From: Aquabacter sp.
GTDB lineage: Bacteria > Pseudomonadota > Alphaproteobacteria > Rhizobiales > Xanthobacteraceae
Assembly: GCA_030147645.1 (NCBI GenBank)
Contig: JASBUY010000160.1
Coordinates: forward strand, 1-5,998
Direction of reading: 5' to 3'
DNA: 5,998 bases
Shown here: positions 4,717 to 5,998 of the stretch, one piece after another
Layout: each line of letters starts with the position of its first letter
Position numbering within the stretch: position 1 is the first letter of the stretch
Made by a program: the position numbers and the translations under genes
Notes under the pieces: generated by a model
The model's database searches: none
What the model saw: the letters and a program-made list of their open reading frames with translations, nothing else
What the model was told of the DNA's origin: nothing

Positions 4717-5673
4717 ATGACCACGGCCTTCATCTTTCCCGGACAAGGCAGCCAGCAGGTGGGCATGGGCAAGGCCCTGGCCGAGGCATTTCCCGCCGCC
4801 CGCGTGGTGTTCGACGAGGTGGATGCGGCACTGTCGCAGAAGCTCTCGACCCTCATGTGGGAGGGGCCTGCGGATGAATTGACGCTGACCGCCAACGCTC
4901 AGCCGGCTCTCATGGCGGTTTCGCTGGCGGCGCTGCGGGTGCTGGAGAGCGAAGCGGGGGTGGACCTTGCGCGCGACGCGGCCTTCGTGGCGGGTCATTC
5001 GCTTGGCGAATATTCGGCGCTTGCCGCGGCCGGCGCCCTCACCGTCACCGACGCGGCACGGCTGCTGCGTATTCGTGGCGCCGCCATGCAGGCGGCAGTG
5101 CCGGTGGGCGCGGGCGCCATGGCCGCCTTGCTCGGCCTGAATTATGCGGACGCGGCGGCGGTCGCGGCGGAAGCCGCCCAGGGCGAGGTCTGTGAGGCGG
5201 CGAATGACAATGCCGACGGCCAAGTGGTCGTCTCCGGCACAAAGGCCGCCGTGGAGCGCGCCATCGAGCTTGCCAAGGCCAAGGGGGCCATGAAGGCGGT
5301 GCTGCTGCCGGTCTCCGCCCCCTTCCATTGCCGTCTGATGGCGCCGGCGGCGGAAGCCATGGCCGAAGCCCTGGCCAAGGCGGCCGTCAAGGCGCCGGTG
5401 GTGCCGGTCATCTCCAATGTGAAGGCGGCGCCGGTCACCGAGCCGGCCGAGATCGTCCGCCTTCTGGTGGAACAGGTCACGGGCACCGTGCGCTGGCGCG
5501 AGAGCGTGCTGTTCATGGCCTCCGCCGGGGTGGATCGCACGGTGGAGGTGGGCGCGGGCAAGGTGCTCTCCGGACTGTCGCGCCGCATCGCCAAGCAGAT
5601 CGCGGCGACCGCGGTGGGCACGCCGGAAGACGTGGCCGCCTTCATCGCCGCCCGCGCGGCCCCCGCCGCCTGA
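4717..5673 (+). CDS. fabD: Malonyl-CoA:acyl carrier protein transacylase
   Basis: FabD moves the malonyl group from malonyl-CoA to acyl carrier protein in the cytoplasm, supplying the two-carbon donor for type II fatty acid synthesis. The 318 residues match the usual length of about 310. Visible motifs are FPGQGSQ (7-13), the nucleophile elbow GHSLGEYSA with Ser95, the substrate-carboxylate arginine in the IRG context (Arg120), the catalytic histidine in APFHCRLM (His204), and the conserved VEQVTG segment with Gln253. The C-terminal EVGAGKVLSGL is also typical. The ATG at 4717 gives the standard MTTAFIFPGQGSQ opening. Its ribosome site is weak (GAAGCGAG). It is first in an operon with fabG, 33 bases downstream, and divergent from the ribosomal operon. 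Confidence 0.97.
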   Translation: MTTAFIFPGQGSQQVGMGKALAEAFPAARVVFDEVDAALSQKLSTLMWEGPADELTLTANAQPALMAVSLAALRVLESEAGVDLARDAAFVAGHSLGEYSALAAAGALTVTDAARLLRIRGAAMQAAVPVGAGAMAALLGLNYADAAAVAAEAAQGEVCEAANDNADGQVVVSGTKAAVERAIELAKAKGAMKAVLLPVSAPFHCRLMAPAAEAMAEALAKAAVKAPVVPVISNVKAAPVTEPAEIVRLLVEQVTGTVRWRESVLFMASAGVDRTVEVGAGKVLSGLSRRIAKQIAATAVGTPEDVAAFIAARAAPAA

Positions 5674-5706
5674 TACCCTTCCTTCTTTCCGGATTCTGGA
5701 GCTTCC

Positions 5707-5998
5707 ATGTTCGACCTCAGCGGCAAGACCGCGCTCGTCACCGGCGCCACGGGCGGCATCGGCGGCGCCATCGCCAAGGCCCTGCACACGCAAGGCGCCC
5801 ATGTCGTGCTGTCCGGCACCCGCGAATCAGCGCTCGCCGAGCTGGCGACCCAGTTCGGCGACCGCGTTTCGACCGTGGCCGCCAACCTTTCCGACGCCGA
5901 AGCCGTCGACGGCCTAGTCGCCAAGGCCGAGGAAGCCGCTGGCGCGCCGCTCGACATCCTGATCGCCAATGCCGGCATCACCCGCGATGGCCTGATCG
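5707..5998 (+). CDS. fabG: 3-oxoacyl-[acyl-carrier-protein] reductase, N-terminal part (cut by window end)
   Basis: FabG uses NADPH to reduce 3-oxoacyl-ACP, the step after condensation in fatty acid elongation. The first 97 codons are present of a family length of about 245. They show the short-chain dehydrogenase Rossmann opening LVTGATGGIG (10-19) with the TGxxxGIG cofactor motif, an acidic strand end near NLSD, and LDILIANAGITRDGLI with the structural NAG (88-90). The catalytic Ser-Tyr-Lys residues lie beyond the window. The start at 5707 has a good ribosome site (GGAG at 5698-5701, five bases before the ATG). No promoter or terminator is visible in the 33 bases after fabD, so the two are very likely cotranscribed. 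The NAGITRD context fits FabG well, though other short-chain reductases share the fold. Confidence 0.93.
   Translation, partial: MFDLSGKTALVTGATGGIGGAIAKALHTQGAHVVLSGTRESALAELATQFGDRVSTVAANLSDAEAVDGLVAKAEEAAGAPLDILIANAGITRDGLI

Noticed and set aside
4441..5802. A 453-codon open frame on the minus strand across fabD
   Set aside because: It is antisense to a certain fabD and rich in Gly, Arg and His, as expected when high-GC coding DNA is read backwards. It also crosses the rpsF promoter and the fabD-fabG junction.
1..5998. Mobile element, CRISPR array, tRNA/rRNA gene or defence system
   Set aside because: All long stretches are accounted for by core genes with uniform composition. I saw no transposase, integrase, regularly spaced repeats, tRNA-like cloverleaf or attachment-site duplication.

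Overview
This is a high-GC window of ordinary bacterial chromosome carrying core housekeeping genes, with no sign of mobile DNA, phage or CRISPR. The protein sequences point to an alphaproteobacterium of the order Hyphomicrobiales (Rhizobiales). The S6 protein starts MALYEHVFLARQDV, a DUF2232 membrane protein sits between rpsR and rplI, fabD-fabG lies divergent to rpsF, and the cyclopropane synthase is of the alphaproteobacterial type. A family such as Xanthobacteraceae is plausible from the GC content and protein style, but that is inference.

Layout from left to right. The window opens inside the 3' end of ccmB (plus strand), the membrane subunit of the cytochrome c maturation exporter. Converging on it with a 15-base gap is cfa (minus strand), a cyclopropane-fatty-acyl-phospholipid synthase. 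A 347-base gene-free stretch (1581-1927) follows. It holds the probable terminator of the ribosomal operon, a weak candidate cfa promoter and two hairpins in the presumed cfa leader. Then comes a minus-strand ribosomal protein operon, in transcription order rpsF (S6), rpsR (S18), a DUF2232 integral membrane protein and rplI (L9). A strong hairpin after rpsR may act as a terminator or attenuator, so the last two genes may be expressed at a lower level than S6/S18.

A 381-base divergent intergenic region (4336-4716) separates rpsF from fabD. It has a good sigma70-like promoter for rpsF, a structured rpsF leader of about 180 nt, and a perfect 11-bp inverted repeat on the fabD side that looks like an operator or an insulating hairpin. 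On the plus strand, fabD (malonyl-CoA:ACP transacylase) and the start of fabG (3-oxoacyl-ACP reductase, cut by the window end) form the beginning of a fatty acid synthesis operon.

The genes cover three jobs: ribosome assembly (S6, S18, L9), building fatty acids (FabD, FabG), and modifying the finished phospholipid acyl chains (Cfa). I found no undescribed gene system. The items most worth a second look are non-coding: the 11-bp inverted repeat, the rpsF leader with two mutually exclusive hairpins, and the hairpin between rpsR and the DUF2232 gene.
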